From assembly GCF_020736365.1 (NCBI RefSeq), contig NZ_CP085988.1, positions 2,362,001 through 2,426,000 of the forward strand: a stretch of DNA of 64,000 nt. The letters run 5' to 3'. Both the position numbers and the translations under genes were made by a program. The stretch is from Clostridium sp. M62/1 (GTDB taxonomy: Bacteria; Bacillota; Clostridia; Lachnospirales; Lachnospiraceae). A model generated the notes under the pieces. The model did no database searches, was not told the origin of the DNA, and saw nothing but the letters and a program-made list of their open reading frames with translations. Every line of letters begins with the position of its first letter. Positions within the stretch are counted from its first letter, which is position 1. Of this stretch, positions 41,181 to 48,743 are shown in pieces.

Positions 41181-42140
41181 TTACTCTGCTTCTGCCTCTG
41201 TCTCCGGGCTCTCTGCTCCCTCTGACTCAGGAGCGTCAGCCTCTCCGGCGCCTTCCCATGCGCACAGGAAAGCTCCCTGGTAGGCCTCCTCGATGGTCTT
41301 TTCTACCTCAGGAGACTGGTAAGCCTCCACGATCTTTTTGTACACCTCGTTATCCTTGTCCTCTGTGCGGGCTGCAATGACATTGACCAGCTCCGGAACC
41401 TGTGTATTTGTATCTGGATTTACGTCCTCTGTGAAGATAGAGTCTGTAGTCGGATTTAGTCCTGCCGTGTAAGCATTTCCGCCGTTGATGATGGCTGCTG
41501 CGCAGTCCGGAAGAATATTTGCCAGGGTAGCGGACTCAGCCTCCATGATCTCGATCTGCACGTTGTACTTTGTGATATCGGCCTTTGTTGGAACAAAGCC
41601 CTTCTCCGGATCGCACTCGATGAGTCCGGCCTGCTCTAAGAGCTTTAAGGCTCTTCCTCCGTTTGTCAGATCATTTGGAATGGCAATGGTATCTCCGTCC
41701 TTGATGTCCTCAATGGAGGAAACCTTATCCTTATTATTATAGATGGCTAACGGAGCGATGATGGTATCTCCGATTGCCGTCAGGTCATACCCCTTCTGAG
41801 CCATATCTGTTTCCAGATAGGTCTTGGTCTGGAAGGCATTCAGGTCGATCTCTCCGTCAGAGAGGGCTCTGTTCGGGGCTGCGTAGTCTGTGAACTTCAC
41901 CAGCTTTACCTGGATGTTCTCCGGAGCCAGAAGCTCGTTGACCGTATCCCACTGAGCGTTATACTCTCCAACCACACCGATCTCCACTACAGTAGGCTCT
42001 TCGGCGCTTTTTTCTGCCCCTGCGCTCTCTGAGCCCTTGTTCGCCGTGTCCGCGCTTCCGCTTCCGGAGCATCCGTAGAGGGCAAATGCAGCTGCTGCCG
42101 CTGTCAATACTGCTGCTGTCTTTTTCCAAGTCTTTTTCAT
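41181..42140 (-). CDS. metQ: Methionine ABC transporter substrate-binding lipoprotein
   Basis: A 319-residue NlpA/MetQ-family lipoprotein. A signal peptide ends in the lipobox LYGC with C24 as the lipidated cysteine. Characteristic parts are IGVVGEYNAQWD, VKFTDYAAPNRALSDGEIDLNAFQTKTYLE and AIPNDLTNGGRALKLLEQAGLI. It captures methionine outside the membrane for MetNI. The ATG at 42140 is chosen because GGAG lies eight bases before it. The C-terminal 20 residues are Glu/Ala/Ser-rich, longer than usual. metI lies 98 bp upstream. Confidence 0.93.
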   Translation of the reverse strand: MKKTWKKTAAVLTAAAAAFALYGCSGSGSADTANKGSESAGAEKSAEEPTVVEIGVVGEYNAQWDTVNELLAPENIQVKLVKFTDYAAPNRALSDGEIDLNAFQTKTYLETDMAQKGYDLTAIGDTIIAPLAIYNNKDKVSSIEDIKDGDTIAIPNDLTNGGRALKLLEQAGLIECDPEKGFVPTKADITKYNVQIEIMEAESATLANILPDCAAAIINGGNAYTAGLNPTTDSIFTEDVNPDTNTQVPELVNVIAARTEDKDNEVYKKIVEAYQSPEVEKTIEEAYQGAFLCAWEGAGEADAPESEGAESPETEAEAE

Positions 42141-42238
42141 AATCATTCTCCTTTTCTCTCTTCTGAATTTCTTTATCTCTTCCCCGCCTATAGAACTTTT
42201 CTAAAAAAGCGGAAGGAAAAATCTTGAATCGTCCTGCA

Positions 42239-42916
42239 TCAGTGGGTAGTTTTCCTGATTATCACATTTCCCACAAACTGGATCACACTGATAATAATGA
42301 GAATAATGATCACCGTCACCCAGCTCATATCCGTGTACCCCATCTGATAGCCGTAGCGGATGGCGAAGTCTCCGAGGCCTCCGGCTCCGATGGCTCCGGC
42401 CATGGCCGTGATTCCCACCAGACTGACAAAAGTAATCATAGTCACGCGGGTGATGCCGGGAATACTCTCCTTTAAGTAAACGCTGAAAATCATCTCCACC
42501 GGTGAAAATCCCATGGCCTCGCTAGCCTCAATAAGCCCGCGATCCACATCAGCCAGAACTGACTCGATCTGCCTTGCAAAGAAGGGGACAGTTCCCACAA
42601 TCAGAGCCACATAGGCGCCCTTCACTCCCGAGCCGGTTCCCACGATCGCCCGGCTCACCGGAATCAAGAGTACCATCAGGATGATAAAGGGGATGGAGCG
42701 GATCACGTCAATGGCCTTGTCAATAATCCGGTACAGCACGACATTCTGCATGATTCCTCCTCTTTTCGTCGCGATCAGCAGCACGCCGAAGAAAATTCCC
42801 AGGAAAAAGGCGAACACTCCCGATACAAGAATCATCTGAAATGTCTGAAACAGACTCGTAATCAGCTCCCCGCCCAGCGTTTCCAGGTGCGGCGCTATGG
42901 TGTAAATAAAACTCAT
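42239..42916 (-). CDS. metI: Methionine ABC transporter permease
   Basis: A 225-residue integral membrane permease with five to six hydrophobic segments. The cytoplasmic coupling motif EASEAMGFSPVEMIFSVYLKESIPGI is the EAA loop. Two copies with MetN form the importer. It overlaps metN by four bases and is followed by metQ, the conserved NIQ order. Confidence 0.94.
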   Translation of the reverse strand: MSFIYTIAPHLETLGGELITSLFQTFQMILVSGVFAFFLGIFFGVLLIATKRGGIMQNVVLYRIIDKAIDVIRSIPFIILMVLLIPVSRAIVGTGSGVKGAYVALIVGTVPFFARQIESVLADVDRGLIEASEAMGFSPVEMIFSVYLKESIPGITRVTMITFVSLVGITAMAGAIGAGGLGDFAIRYGYQMGYTDMSWVTVIIILIIISVIQFVGNVIIRKTTH

Positions 42917-43944
42917 TCCTTAATTACCTCCATTTCTACTCCCAGGGAGCGGATATATGCAATGGCATCCTTCATGGACGCTTCTTCGCCTGACAGGGTG
43001 ACAACCAGTTTTCCGAGAGGCTTTCCCTTCAGATAGTCAATGTTTCCGTAAATAATGTTGGCGCTCACCCCGAACTTACTGGAAATCGCCGAGATAAGCG
43101 GTTCCCCTGCATTCCCGCCGGAGTATGTAAGAAGCACCATCTTGTCTCCCGGGTTAAGCTCCGTCAGGCTGTGTCCCTCCGCAATCAGCTCATGGATCTT
43201 TGAGAGACTGTTTGCCGTGTCGATGAAGTTTTTCGTCATCTCCTCCTTGGGATGGCTGAACACGGAAACCGTGTCTCCTTCCTCCACCACAGAGCCTCTC
43301 TCCATCACAGCCACCCTGTCACAGATGTCCTTCACCACAGCCATCTCATGGGTGATAAGGACGATGGTGATTCCAAGCTTTTCATTGACCTGCTTAAGCA
43401 GCTTTAAAATCGACTGGGTCGTCTGCGGATCCAGGGCGCTGGTGGCCTCGTCACACAAAAGCACCTTCGGATCGTTTGCAAGGGCTCTGGCGATGGCCAC
43501 CCTCTGCTTCTGGCCTCCGGAAAGCTGAGACGGATAGGCGTCGCGCTTGTCGGAAAGTCCCACCAGCTCCAGAAGCTCTGAAATCTTCTTTTCCTTCTCC
43601 TCCCTGGAAAGACTGCTCTTTTTCAGGGGGAATGCAATATTCTGGTAGACGGTTCTGGAGCGCAGGAGATTAAAGTGCTGGAAAATCATTCCGATTTTTC
43701 TTCTCACCTGGCGCAGGCGCTTTAAGTCCATGGCCGTCAGCTCCTCGCCGTCCACAAATACCCTTCCCTGAGTGGGGCGCTCAAGGAGATTGATGCACCG
43801 CACCAGCGTCGATTTTCCCGCTCCCGAAAAACCGATAATGCCGAAGATTTCCCCCTCCTCTATCTGAAGATTCACGTCCTTTACCGCATGAACGTCTCCC
43901 GCAGACGCGGTAAAGGTCTTGCTGACATGCTCTAACTGAATCAT
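42913..43944 (-). CDS. metN: Methionine ABC transporter ATP-binding protein
   Basis: A 343-residue ABC ATPase: Walker A GFSGAGKST, signature LSGGQKQRVAIARAL, Walker B KVLLCDEATSALD, H-loop LITHEM. The C-terminal NIL domain (about 265-343), which binds methionine and inhibits transport allosterically in known MetN proteins, is present. It is the first gene of metNIQ, and a T-box leader lies directly upstream, so the operon responds to uncharged tRNA-Met. Confidence 0.95.
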   Translation of the reverse strand: MIQLEHVSKTFTASAGDVHAVKDVNLQIEEGEIFGIIGFSGAGKSTLVRCINLLERPTQGRVFVDGEELTAMDLKRLRQVRRKIGMIFQHFNLLRSRTVYQNIAFPLKKSSLSREEKEKKISELLELVGLSDKRDAYPSQLSGGQKQRVAIARALANDPKVLLCDEATSALDPQTTQSILKLLKQVNEKLGITIVLITHEMAVVKDICDRVAVMERGSVVEEGDTVSVFSHPKEEMTKNFIDTANSLSKIHELIAEGHSLTELNPGDKMVLLTYSGGNAGEPLISAISSKFGVSANIIYGNIDYLKGKPLGKLVVTLSGEEASMKDAIAYIRSLGVEMEVIKE

Positions 43945-44057
43945 TGACTCTCATCCTTTCCTCTCTCAAACAAATCTCTGCACAGGCCGCTTGGGAAACA
44001 GCTTCTGTTTTGCCTCATTGGTCTCCTGCCCTTCAGGCTTTTTGCCTCTCAGAAAAC

Positions 44058-44388
44058 CAAAAAAACCCCCGCCCTGATATTGCTATCAGGACGAGGGCAA
44101 CTGCTCCCGTGGTACCACCTAATTTCACCTGCTGCTCACACAGCCAGGCCTTATCAAGTACGTCCGCCGTAACGGATTATACTCTGTCGCTGTAACGGGC
44201 GCTCCCGTCGCGGTCTAAAATCTTCGACCGTGCGGCTCTAAGACCATCTTCACATGCCTGTCTTTATTCCCTCACACCAAACGGGAACTCTCTGTGAAAG
44301 CATCAGCCTGTTACTCTTCTCTTCACTGCCTTTTCTAGGATTCTCTTTTGAATTTTCCTTTTTTCGAATGCAGTTTCCTGCTTAAGTT
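44058..44388 (-). ncRNA. T-box riboswitch of the metNIQ operon
   Basis: The minus-strand leader contains the T-box core AGGTGGTACCACGGGAGC (complement of 44104-44121) followed by a terminator: a stem of CCCTCGTCCTGATA with TATCAGGGCGGGGG and a seven-T run (44064-44100). Upstream, AGAGAG and GGTGTGAGGGAA are Stem I elements, and GCATGTGAA carries a likely ATG (methionine) specifier. Uncharged tRNA-Met should stabilise the antiterminator and permit metNIQ expression. Confidence 0.9.
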
Positions 44389-44394
44389 GTGATT

Positions 44395-44423
44395 ATCTTA
44401 ATCCTTTCTGTCCGATTTGTCAA
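44395..44423 (-). promoter_or_regulatory. Sigma-A promoter of metNIQ
   Basis: Minus-strand consensus -35 TTGACA (44418-44423), 17-base spacer, -10 TAAGAT (44395-44400), just ahead of T-box Stem I. Confidence 0.8.
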
Positions 44424-44456
44424 CTGTTTTTTTATTTTCAGACAATTCCTGGTAAC

Positions 44457-44596
44457 AATTCAGCCATGCGAGGATTCGGGCAGGAAAATGCGTTGAAAGC
44501 GTGCTTTCATAAAATTTTCCTGCCCGAATCTTCATAGAACAAACGCTCAGCGCCTCTTGTCCGCTGCAAGCGGACAAGAAGATACATGGCTGAACT
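44457..44596. repeat. MITE-like palindromic element containing dispersed repeat copy 2
   Basis: A 140-bp unit with 12-bp ends AATTCAGCCATG (44457-44468) and CATGGCTGAACT (44585-44596), inverted with one mismatch. Inside are a perfect 17-bp stem (44473-44489 with 44514-44530, core GGGCAGGAAAAT), a small TGAAAGC/GCTTTCA hairpin, and the 41-bp repeat unit 44556-44596 shared with 22451-22491. No protein is evident. It fits a non-autonomous mobile or REP-type repeat. Confidence 0.65.
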
Positions 44597-44631
44597 CCTG
44601 CAATTTCTGTACAGCCTCAGCAGACGGAACA

Positions 44632-44678
44632 GATAAGAACCTGCATCATACCCGGCGCCTTCATCGGCAGTTCTTATC
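44632..44678. terminator. Possible terminator hairpin after rubrerythrin
   Basis: GATAAGAAC-CTGC and GCAG-TTCTTATC pair with a one-base bulge, 13 bp after the rubrerythrin stop. There is only a weak TGTTCC tract on the minus strand, so termination is uncertain. Confidence 0.4.
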
Positions 44679-44690
44679 GACAGTTCTTAT

Positions 44691-45224
44691 TTAGTAATTC
44701 TCCTTGCGTACTTCAAAGAAGCTCTGTGGATGAGCACATACAGGACATACCTCCGGAGCCTTCTTTCCGATGACAAGATGACCGCAGTTTCTGCACTCCC
44801 ACATGGTCTCCTCGGACTTCTCAAATACTTTCTGCATCTCAACATTGTTTAAGAGCTTTAAGTATCTCTCCTCATGGGTCTTCTCAATCTCAGCCACCAT
44901 TCTGAACTTGGCTGCCAGAGCTGTAAAGCCCTCCTCCTCTGCCTCCTTGGCAAAGGTTGCGTACATGTCTGTCCACTCATAGTTCTCGCCCTCTGCAGCT
45001 GACTTTAAGTTCTCCGGTGTGGAGCCGATTCCGTGGAGTTCCTTAAACCACATCTTCGCATGTTCCTTCTCATTGTTGGCTGTCTGCTCAAAGATGGCTG
45101 CAATCTGCTCATAGCCTTCCTTCTTTGCAACACTTGCGAAATATGTATATTTGTTTCTTGCCTGTGACTCTCCTGCAAATGCAGTCTGTAAGTTCTGTTC
45201 TGTCTTGCTTCCCTTTAATTCCAT
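44691..45224 (-). CDS. rbr: Rubrerythrin
   Basis: A 177-residue non-haem iron protein. The ferritin-like N-terminal domain has the paired di-iron motifs ([31 protein letters not shown]) and the C-terminal rubredoxin-like domain has CRNCG and CPVCAH binding one iron. It reduces hydrogen peroxide in the cytoplasm of anaerobes. A good promoter and a PerR-like palindrome lie upstream, matching the usual peroxide control of rubrerythrin. Confidence 0.96.
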   Translation of the reverse strand: MELKGSKTEQNLQTAFAGESQARNKYTYFASVAKKEGYEQIAAIFEQTANNEKEHAKMWFKELHGIGSTPENLKSAAEGENYEWTDMYATFAKEAEEEGFTALAAKFRMVAEIEKTHEERYLKLLNNVEMQKVFEKSEETMWECRNCGHLVIGKKAPEVCPVCAHPQSFFEVRKENY

Positions 45225-45255
45225 GGTAATCCCTCCGTTTAAAATATTTTATTTT

Positions 45256-45268
45256 AGTAATTATTACT
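45256..45268. promoter_or_regulatory. PerR/Fur-type operator in the rubrerythrin promoter
   Basis: AGTAATTATTACT is a perfect 6-1-6 palindrome just downstream of the -10 of rbr, resembling the PerR box core (ATAAT-N-ATTAT). A repressor here would block transcription. The regulator is inferred; no perR is in the window. Confidence 0.5.
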
Positions 45269-45274
45269 GTTTTT

Positions 45275-45303
45275 ATCTTACACTGGTTTCCAGAATTTGT
45301 CAA
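45275..45303 (-). promoter_or_regulatory. Sigma-A promoter of rubrerythrin
   Basis: Minus-strand -35 TTGACA (45298-45303), 17-base spacer, -10 TAAGAT (45275-45280). Confidence 0.78.
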
Positions 45304-45421
45304 GAAGTAAAGCAACAATTTCCGGGTGACTTTGAAAGATTATAGCATTTTATCTGTGGGACGCGGCTGATTTCTCATCTTTCAGACAGGCGCCGAAAAA
45401 AAATTCGTTTTATTTTCTTAA

Positions 45422-45436
45422 TATTTTCTGAAATTC
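45422..45436. promoter_or_regulatory. Possible CodY box upstream of glmS
   Basis: TATTTTCTGAAATTC matches 12 of 15 positions of the CodY consensus (AATTTTCWGAAAATT) and ends one base before the glmS -35. codY itself is the next gene but one. Binding is inferred. Confidence 0.45.
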
Positions 45437-45437
45437 A

Positions 45438-45465
45438 TTGACACTAAAAGTGATTCTCCTATAAT
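45438..45465 (+). promoter_or_regulatory. Sigma-A promoter of glmS
   Basis: Plus-strand consensus -35 TTGACA (45438-45443), 16-base spacer, consensus -10 TATAAT (45460-45465); transcription start near 45472. Confidence 0.85.
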
Positions 45466-45471
45466 CTGTTA

Positions 45472-45629
45472 CCAGAGAGGCTTACCAGCCCGACGATAAA
45501 CAGTCCGGCAGTCCAGGCTGCTCTGTCTGAGCTTTCGCAAATGGCGCTGCCTGTTTCCCTTTCGCCCAGGCACCGGCCCGGCAGACTGCGGATTTATAAG
45601 ACTTTAAATAATAAAGGAGTATTGAAATT
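45472..45629 (+). other. Long untranslated leader of glmS
   Basis: About 158 bases of leader before glmS, rich in short GC-type inverted motifs (for example CCAGGCTG and CGCTGCCTG). The glmS ribozyme core sequences were looked for and not found. No small ORF with a good ribosome binding site was seen. It may be a structured regulator of unknown type. Confidence 0.4.
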
Positions 45630-47468
45630 ATGTGCGGAATCGTTGGCTATATCGGCAGCAGGCCTGCCGCTCCCATTTTACTGAACGGACTTTCCAAGCT
45701 GGAATACAGGGGATATGATTCGGCAGGCATTGCCGTCTACAACGGAAAACAGATTGTCATGGAAAAAGTGACCGGGCGTTTAAACCGCTTGAGGGAGCTG
45801 ACCCGCGACGGCGAAACCCTTCCCGGCCTTTCAGGCATCGGTCACACGCGCTGGGCCACACACGGAAGCCCCTCCGATGTAAATGCCCATCCCCATTTCA
45901 ACAGGGATGGCTCCATTGTGGTGGTACACAATGGAATTATCGAAAATTATGCCAAGCTGAAACAGACTCTCATCGGCCGCGGCTATGAGTTCCTGTCTGA
46001 GACGGATACAGAGGTGCTGGCCCACCTTCTCGACTATTATTATAAAGGGAAGTGTGCAGGAAACCCTCTGGCCGCCCTGACAAAAGTCATGCAGAAGGTA
46101 GAAGGCTCCTATGCCCTGGGCATTCTGTTCAGAGATTTCCCGGAGCAGATATTTGCCGCCAGAAAAGACAGCCCTCTGATTGTAGGAGGCAGTGAAGAGG
46201 GAAATTTCATCGCCTCCGATGTGCCGGCCATCCTCCAGTATACCAGAAGCGTCTACTATATGGAAAACGAGGAGATCGCCGTTCTCTCCAGGGAGGGAAT
46301 CCGGTTTTTTAACATGGACGAGGAGGAGCTCTCCAAGGAGCCTGTGACCATCGAGTGGGATATTGACGCAGCTGAAAAGGGCGGCTATGAGCATTTCATG
46401 CTGAAGGAGATCTATGAGCAGCCAAAAGCAGTCCGCGACACCCTGACTCCCCGCATCAGAGACGGCAGGGTAGTCATAGAGGAGCTTGGCATGACGGACG
46501 AAGAGATCGCCCGCATCCGGAAAATTATGATCGTGGCCTGCGGCTCCGCCTATCACACAGGCGTCACAGCGAAATACGTGTTTGAGGGTATTTCCCGCAT
46601 CCCGGTAGAGGTAGATCTGGCTTCCGAGTTCCGCTACCGCAACCCCATCTTCGAGGAGGGCACCCTTGTCGTCGTTGTCAGCCAGTCCGGCGAAACTGCC
46701 GACTCTCTGGCCGCCCTCAGGGAGGCCCATGAAAACGGGCAGCGGGTCCTGGGAATCGTCAATGTGGTGGGAAGCTCCATTGCCAGAGAGGCTGACAATG
46801 TCATGTACACCTGGGCAGGCCCGGAAATCTCTGTAGCCACCACCAAGGCCTACAGCGCCCAGCTGGCCGCCTTCTATCTCCTGGCTCTCCGCTTTGCAGA
46901 AGTCAGAAAGACCATCTCCCCCGAAGAATACACAGAGTACATCGCTGCTCTCCTGAAGCTGCCGGAACAGATGGAGGAGATTCTGAAGGACAGGGAGCTG
47001 GTTCAGCGCTTTGCAAACCGTTACCTGGCTGCGGATCACATTTTCTTTATCGGACGCGGAATCGACTATGCCATCTCTCTGGAGGGGTCGCTGAAACTGA
47101 AGGAGATCTCCTACATCCACTCTGAGGCCTACGCCGCCGGGGAGCTGAAGCACGGAACCATTTCGCTGATCGAGGACGGTACCCTGGTGGTTGCTCTGGC
47201 GACCCAGGCACACCTCTATCCGAAGACTGTAAGCAATATCGTGGAAGTCAAGACAAGGGGAGCTTTCGTCATGGCTCTGGCCAATGAGGATAATACAGCG
47301 ATCGATCAGGTCGCCGACTATACCATCCATATTCCAAATACGAACCGATATTTCACCAACTCCCTGGCAATTATCCCTCTGCAGCTCTTTGCCTACTATG
47401 TGTCTCTCGGCAGAGGCCTTGATGTGGATAAGCCGAGAAATCTGGCAAAATCCGTGACTGTAGAGTAA
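45630..47468 (+). CDS. glmS: Glutamine-fructose-6-phosphate aminotransferase (isomerizing)
   Basis: A 612-residue enzyme making glucosamine 6-phosphate for peptidoglycan and amino sugars. The mature N-terminal cysteine C2 (MCGIVGYIGSR) is the glutaminase nucleophile; the two SIS domains show VACGSAYHTGV, VSQSGETADS and the C-terminal end ...LDVDKPRNLAKSVTVE. GGAG precedes the ATG. It is one of few rightward genes, with its own strong promoter. Confidence 0.98.
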   Translation: MCGIVGYIGSRPAAPILLNGLSKLEYRGYDSAGIAVYNGKQIVMEKVTGRLNRLRELTRDGETLPGLSGIGHTRWATHGSPSDVNAHPHFNRDGSIVVVHNGIIENYAKLKQTLIGRGYEFLSETDTEVLAHLLDYYYKGKCAGNPLAALTKVMQKVEGSYALGILFRDFPEQIFAARKDSPLIVGGSEEGNFIASDVPAILQYTRSVYYMENEEIAVLSREGIRFFNMDEEELSKEPVTIEWDIDAAEKGGYEHFMLKEIYEQPKAVRDTLTPRIRDGRVVIEELGMTDEEIARIRKIMIVACGSAYHTGVTAKYVFEGISRIPVEVDLASEFRYRNPIFEEGTLVVVVSQSGETADSLAALREAHENGQRVLGIVNVVGSSIAREADNVMYTWAGPEISVATTKAYSAQLAAFYLLALRFAEVRKTISPEEYTEYIAALLKLPEQMEEILKDRELVQRFANRYLAADHIFFIGRGIDYAISLEGSLKLKEISYIHSEAYAAGELKHGTISLIEDGTLVVALATQAHLYPKTVSNIVEVKTRGAFVMALANEDNTAIDQVADYTIHIPNTNRYFTNSLAIIPLQLFAYYVSLGRGLDVDKPRNLAKSVTVE

Positions 47469-47526
47469 GCTTTCCTGATACTCTGTGAGGACTCTTTCCT
47501 AGCTGCAGCCGGGTTTCAGAACAGAT

Positions 47527-47581
47527 AAAGGCCCCTGATGCATCCGGCCGGCAAATCGTCCGGCCTCCATCCGGGGCCTTT
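47527..47581. terminator. Bidirectional terminator between glmS and codY
   Basis: AAAGGCCCC (47527-47535) pairs with GGGGCCTTT (47573-47581), with an inner CCGGCCGG/CCGGCC stem. A/T ends on both sides let it stop the converging glmS and codY transcripts. Confidence 0.8.
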
Positions 47582-47627
47582 ATACTGAAACTGTTTCTCA
47601 AAAATAAATACTGACGAATAACTGGTT

Positions 47628-48407
47628 TTACTTGTTCTCAGCCTTCAGGGCTTTCAGCTCATCAAATACAACATCGTTAAGCACCTTGATGTAGGTTCCC
47701 TTCATTCCGGAAGAACGAGACTCAATGACGCCGGCGCTCTCAAACTTGCGCAGCGCGTTTACGATTACGGATCTTGTAATTCCCACTCTGTCTGCAATCT
47801 TGCTTGCAACCAGGATTCCCTCGTTGCCTTCCAGTTCATCGAAAATGTGTGTGATTGCCTCAAGCTCAGAGAAGGATAAGGTGCTGATGGCGGATTTAAC
47901 AATCTGAATCTTCCTTGTCTCCTCAGCATTCTCCTCGTTTACGGAACGCATCATCTCCAGGCCCACTACGGTGGTGCCGTACTCGCTCAGGATAATGTCG
48001 TCGATATCATACTGCTCATCTGACTTATAGATGAACAGGGTTCCCAGACGCTCTCCCGACATGTCGATTGGCGTGATAATCGCCTGATATTTCTTTACGT
48101 TTTCCTCTGCAAAGCCTAGAGTTGCCAGATTCACATTTTCTTTTGTCGACAATACATTCAAAAGACGCTCGTTTAACATATGGTCAACAAAGCCGCCTAC
48201 CTGATCCTCAATCAGCTCCTCGATCTCATCAATCCCCGGGCAGATAGCCACTCCGAGAACCTTTCCCTTCTTGCTGATGACAAGAATATTCGAGTGAAGA
48301 ATCTCACTGAGAACTTCACAGATGTCGTTGAATACCACCTTGTGTGAATGATTGTTATGCAATAATTTGTTAATTTTCCTTGTTTTGTCCAACAACTGAA
48401 CGCTCAT
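47628..48407 (-). CDS. codY: GTP- and branched-chain-amino-acid-sensing regulator CodY
   Basis: A 259-residue global regulator. The N-terminal GAF domain (about 1-155) senses isoleucine/valine; the C-terminal winged helix has ASKIADRVGITRSVIVNALRKFESAGVIESRSSGMKGTYIKVLN, essentially the invariant CodY DNA-binding domain. It represses nutrient-acquisition genes while GTP and branched-chain amino acids are plentiful. GGAGG precedes the ATG, and it has its own promoter. Confidence 0.98.
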   Translation of the reverse strand: MSVQLLDKTRKINKLLHNNHSHKVVFNDICEVLSEILHSNILVISKKGKVLGVAICPGIDEIEELIEDQVGGFVDHMLNERLLNVLSTKENVNLATLGFAEENVKKYQAIITPIDMSGERLGTLFIYKSDEQYDIDDIILSEYGTTVVGLEMMRSVNEENAEETRKIQIVKSAISTLSFSELEAITHIFDELEGNEGILVASKIADRVGITRSVIVNALRKFESAGVIESRSSGMKGTYIKVLNDVVFDELKALKAENK

Positions 48408-48465
48408 TACCAGTTACCTCCTTTTCTTAATCATAGTATTTTAAAATTATTGCTTGCTCAAATAA

Positions 48466-48494
48466 ATTGTAACACGATTTTGTTTTAATAACAA
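48466..48494 (-). promoter_or_regulatory. Sigma-A promoter of codY
   Basis: Minus-strand -35 TTGTTA (48489-48494), 17-base spacer, -10 TACAAT (48466-48471). The rest of the gap up to 48700 shows no gene. Confidence 0.72.
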
Positions 48495-48695
48495 GAGTTT
48501 TTCTGGTTTTTTCAACTTTCTTAATAGTTTTTTTTAGTAGCTGGTATAGCTGCAGATGTTTCACAGGTCATTTTCTTCCTGACAGCATTCTGAACAATCA
48601 CCGAGCTGGCTTTCAACTCTCAGTTTAAAGCATCTCCGCCCTCCCCTGGCGGCTCCTCCATACCAGGGCTGTCTGCTGCAGCGCATTGGCTTCTT

Positions 48696-48735
48696 CGGCA
48701 CAAAACAGGCAGGTACCGTTCAGGGAACCTGCCTG
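48696..48735 (-). terminator. Terminator after topA
   Basis: CAGGCAGGT (48706-48714) pairs with ACCTGCCTG (48727-48735); on the minus strand TTTTGTG follows. It lies 9 bp beyond the topA stop. Confidence 0.72.
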
Positions 48736-48743
48736 CCGATCAT

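Noticed and set aside
44058..44423. SAM riboswitch upstream of metNIQ
   Set aside because: The leader has the T-box core GGTGGTACCACGG and a T-box-type terminator; no S-box motifs were seen.
45466..45629. glmS ribozyme in the glmS leader
   Set aside because: The conserved catalytic-core sequences (AGCGCC near the cleavage site and the GTTGACGAGG-like segment) are absent from the leader.
45831..47330. 499-codon open frame antisense to glmS
   Set aside because: It is a shadow of glmS codon usage; no start signal and no recognisable protein.
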